Below, one piece after another: positions 63,666 to 64,000 of a stretch of 64,000 bases of DNA. Each line of letters opens with the position of its first letter. Within the stretch, counting starts at the first letter, position 1. The notes beneath the pieces were generated by a model, which did not search any database, was not told the origin of the DNA, and saw nothing but the letters and a program-made list of their open reading frames with translations. The DNA comes from an uncultured Clostridia bacterium (GTDB lineage Bacteria > Bacillota > Clostridia > Christensenellales > Borkfalkiaceae), in assembly GCA_944336975.1 (NCBI GenBank), contig CALVLH010000002.1, forward strand, positions 1 to 64,000, in the 5' to 3' direction. The translations under genes were made by a program, and so were the position numbers.

Positions 63666-64000
63666 TTAAGATAAAAACTGACTGCGGAAGGAAGTCCCCG
63701 TCCCGCAGGAAAAGACGACGCGCTCGCGGCGCGAAAAAAGGGCACGGCGGCGGATTCTCGCCCCGTCGCGCGATGTGCTCCCCGCTGTGCGCGGCGCGCT
63801 CACGAATACCGCACTGCGGCCGCCCGCCGAGAACGCCAAAAATGCCGCCGAAAGCCCGAACGCCATCTGCGACAGAAAATGTGCGTCGCCGAACAGAAAT
63901 TCGGGACGGCAAAAAGAAACCCCGCCGGGAAGCCCCATGCGCAGAGGGATCTGAACGGGAAGCCATTTCAGACACGCAAAACAGCTTGCCGCAAAGAGCA
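63666..64000 (-). CDS. Partial hydrophobic protein, C-terminal end, continuing past the right edge
   Basis: The open frame reaches the window end with no start inside. Its visible part has hydrophobic stretches (FLFGDAHFLSQMAFGLSAAFLAF) and a basic C-terminal tail that looks less protein-like. A terminator right after the stop supports this frame. I cannot name a family; a membrane protein related to the YwaF-like domain next door is possible but weak. Confidence 0.35.
   Translation of the reverse strand, partial: LFAASCFACLKWLPVQIPLRMGLPGGVSFCRPEFLFGDAHFLSQMAFGLSAAFLAFSAGGRSAVFVSAPRTAGSTSRDGARIRRRALFSRRERVVFSCGTGTSFRSQFLS

Overview
The window looks like chromosome from a Gram-positive, probably anaerobic Clostridia-type bacterium with high G+C for that group. 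The evidence is a T-box leader on pheST, many lipoproteins with lipoboxes, SD-led starts with several GTG/TTG initiators, a spoVT-flippase-yabN cluster as in Bacillus/Clostridia, and a sigma-G-like promoter on spoVT, which suggests a spore-former. A gut Christensenellales-type lineage would fit but cannot be proved from the sequence. Almost all genes are on the minus strand. The plus-strand exceptions are a three-gene ABC importer, a large surface lipoprotein and a P-type ATPase.

Region 1 (1-16155) is a carbohydrate-utilisation locus under a LacI-family regulator. In transcription order (right to left) it holds: lacI; a membrane-anchored Ig-like/jelly-roll surface protein; a sugar ABC importer (binding lipoprotein and two permeases, with no ATPase in the locus); an L-fucose/D-arabinose isomerase; a ribulose-phosphate/allulose-phosphate 3-epimerase; two tandem paralogous lipoproteins of about 765 residues; a PfkB ribokinase-like kinase; and a cytoplasmic GH172 (DUF2961) hydrolase. 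Many junctions are ATGA overlaps. Two identical 12-bp palindromes lie upstream of lacI and of the structural operon. Isomerase, kinase and epimerase form a complete route D-arabinose > D-ribulose > D-ribulose-5-P > D-xylulose-5-P. GH172 includes D-arabinofuranosidases, so the locus reads as a candidate D-arabinan (or other D-arabinofuranose/fructofuranose glycan) system. The two large lipoproteins are candidate unassigned glycan-cleaving or glycan-binding proteins.

Region 2 (16189-26954) has an XRE-type membrane regulator, a cysteine desulfidase-family protein, the RNA-binding protein Tex, a hemolysin III/PAQR membrane protein, a TrpXYZ-like ABC importer on the plus strand, a 57-bp-period noncoding repeat, and a small XRE regulator coupled to a stand-alone copy of its own C-terminal domain. 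Region 3 (26967-35627) has pheST behind a T-box, an MreB-family protein, Maf, a Ppx/GppA phosphatase, a HAD phosphatase and a TauE/SafE exporter encoded as two half-genes.

Region 4 (35701-46785) has a 1161-residue acidic surface lipoprotein, an RsmF-type rRNA methyltransferase, a DEDDh exonuclease with a BRCT-like tail, serS, a P-type ATPase with an unusual TM4 motif and a small membrane protein. Region 5 (46820-55997) has gyrBA and the spoVT-flippase-yabN-dusB cluster. Region 6 (56020-64000) is an operon encoding a YwaF-like membrane domain fused to an ABC ATPase, its exporter permease, an Ig-like anchored protein and a 1050-residue lipoprotein with five Ig-like repeats. Partial genes leave the window at both ends. 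I found no tRNA, rRNA, CRISPR array or insertion sequence.
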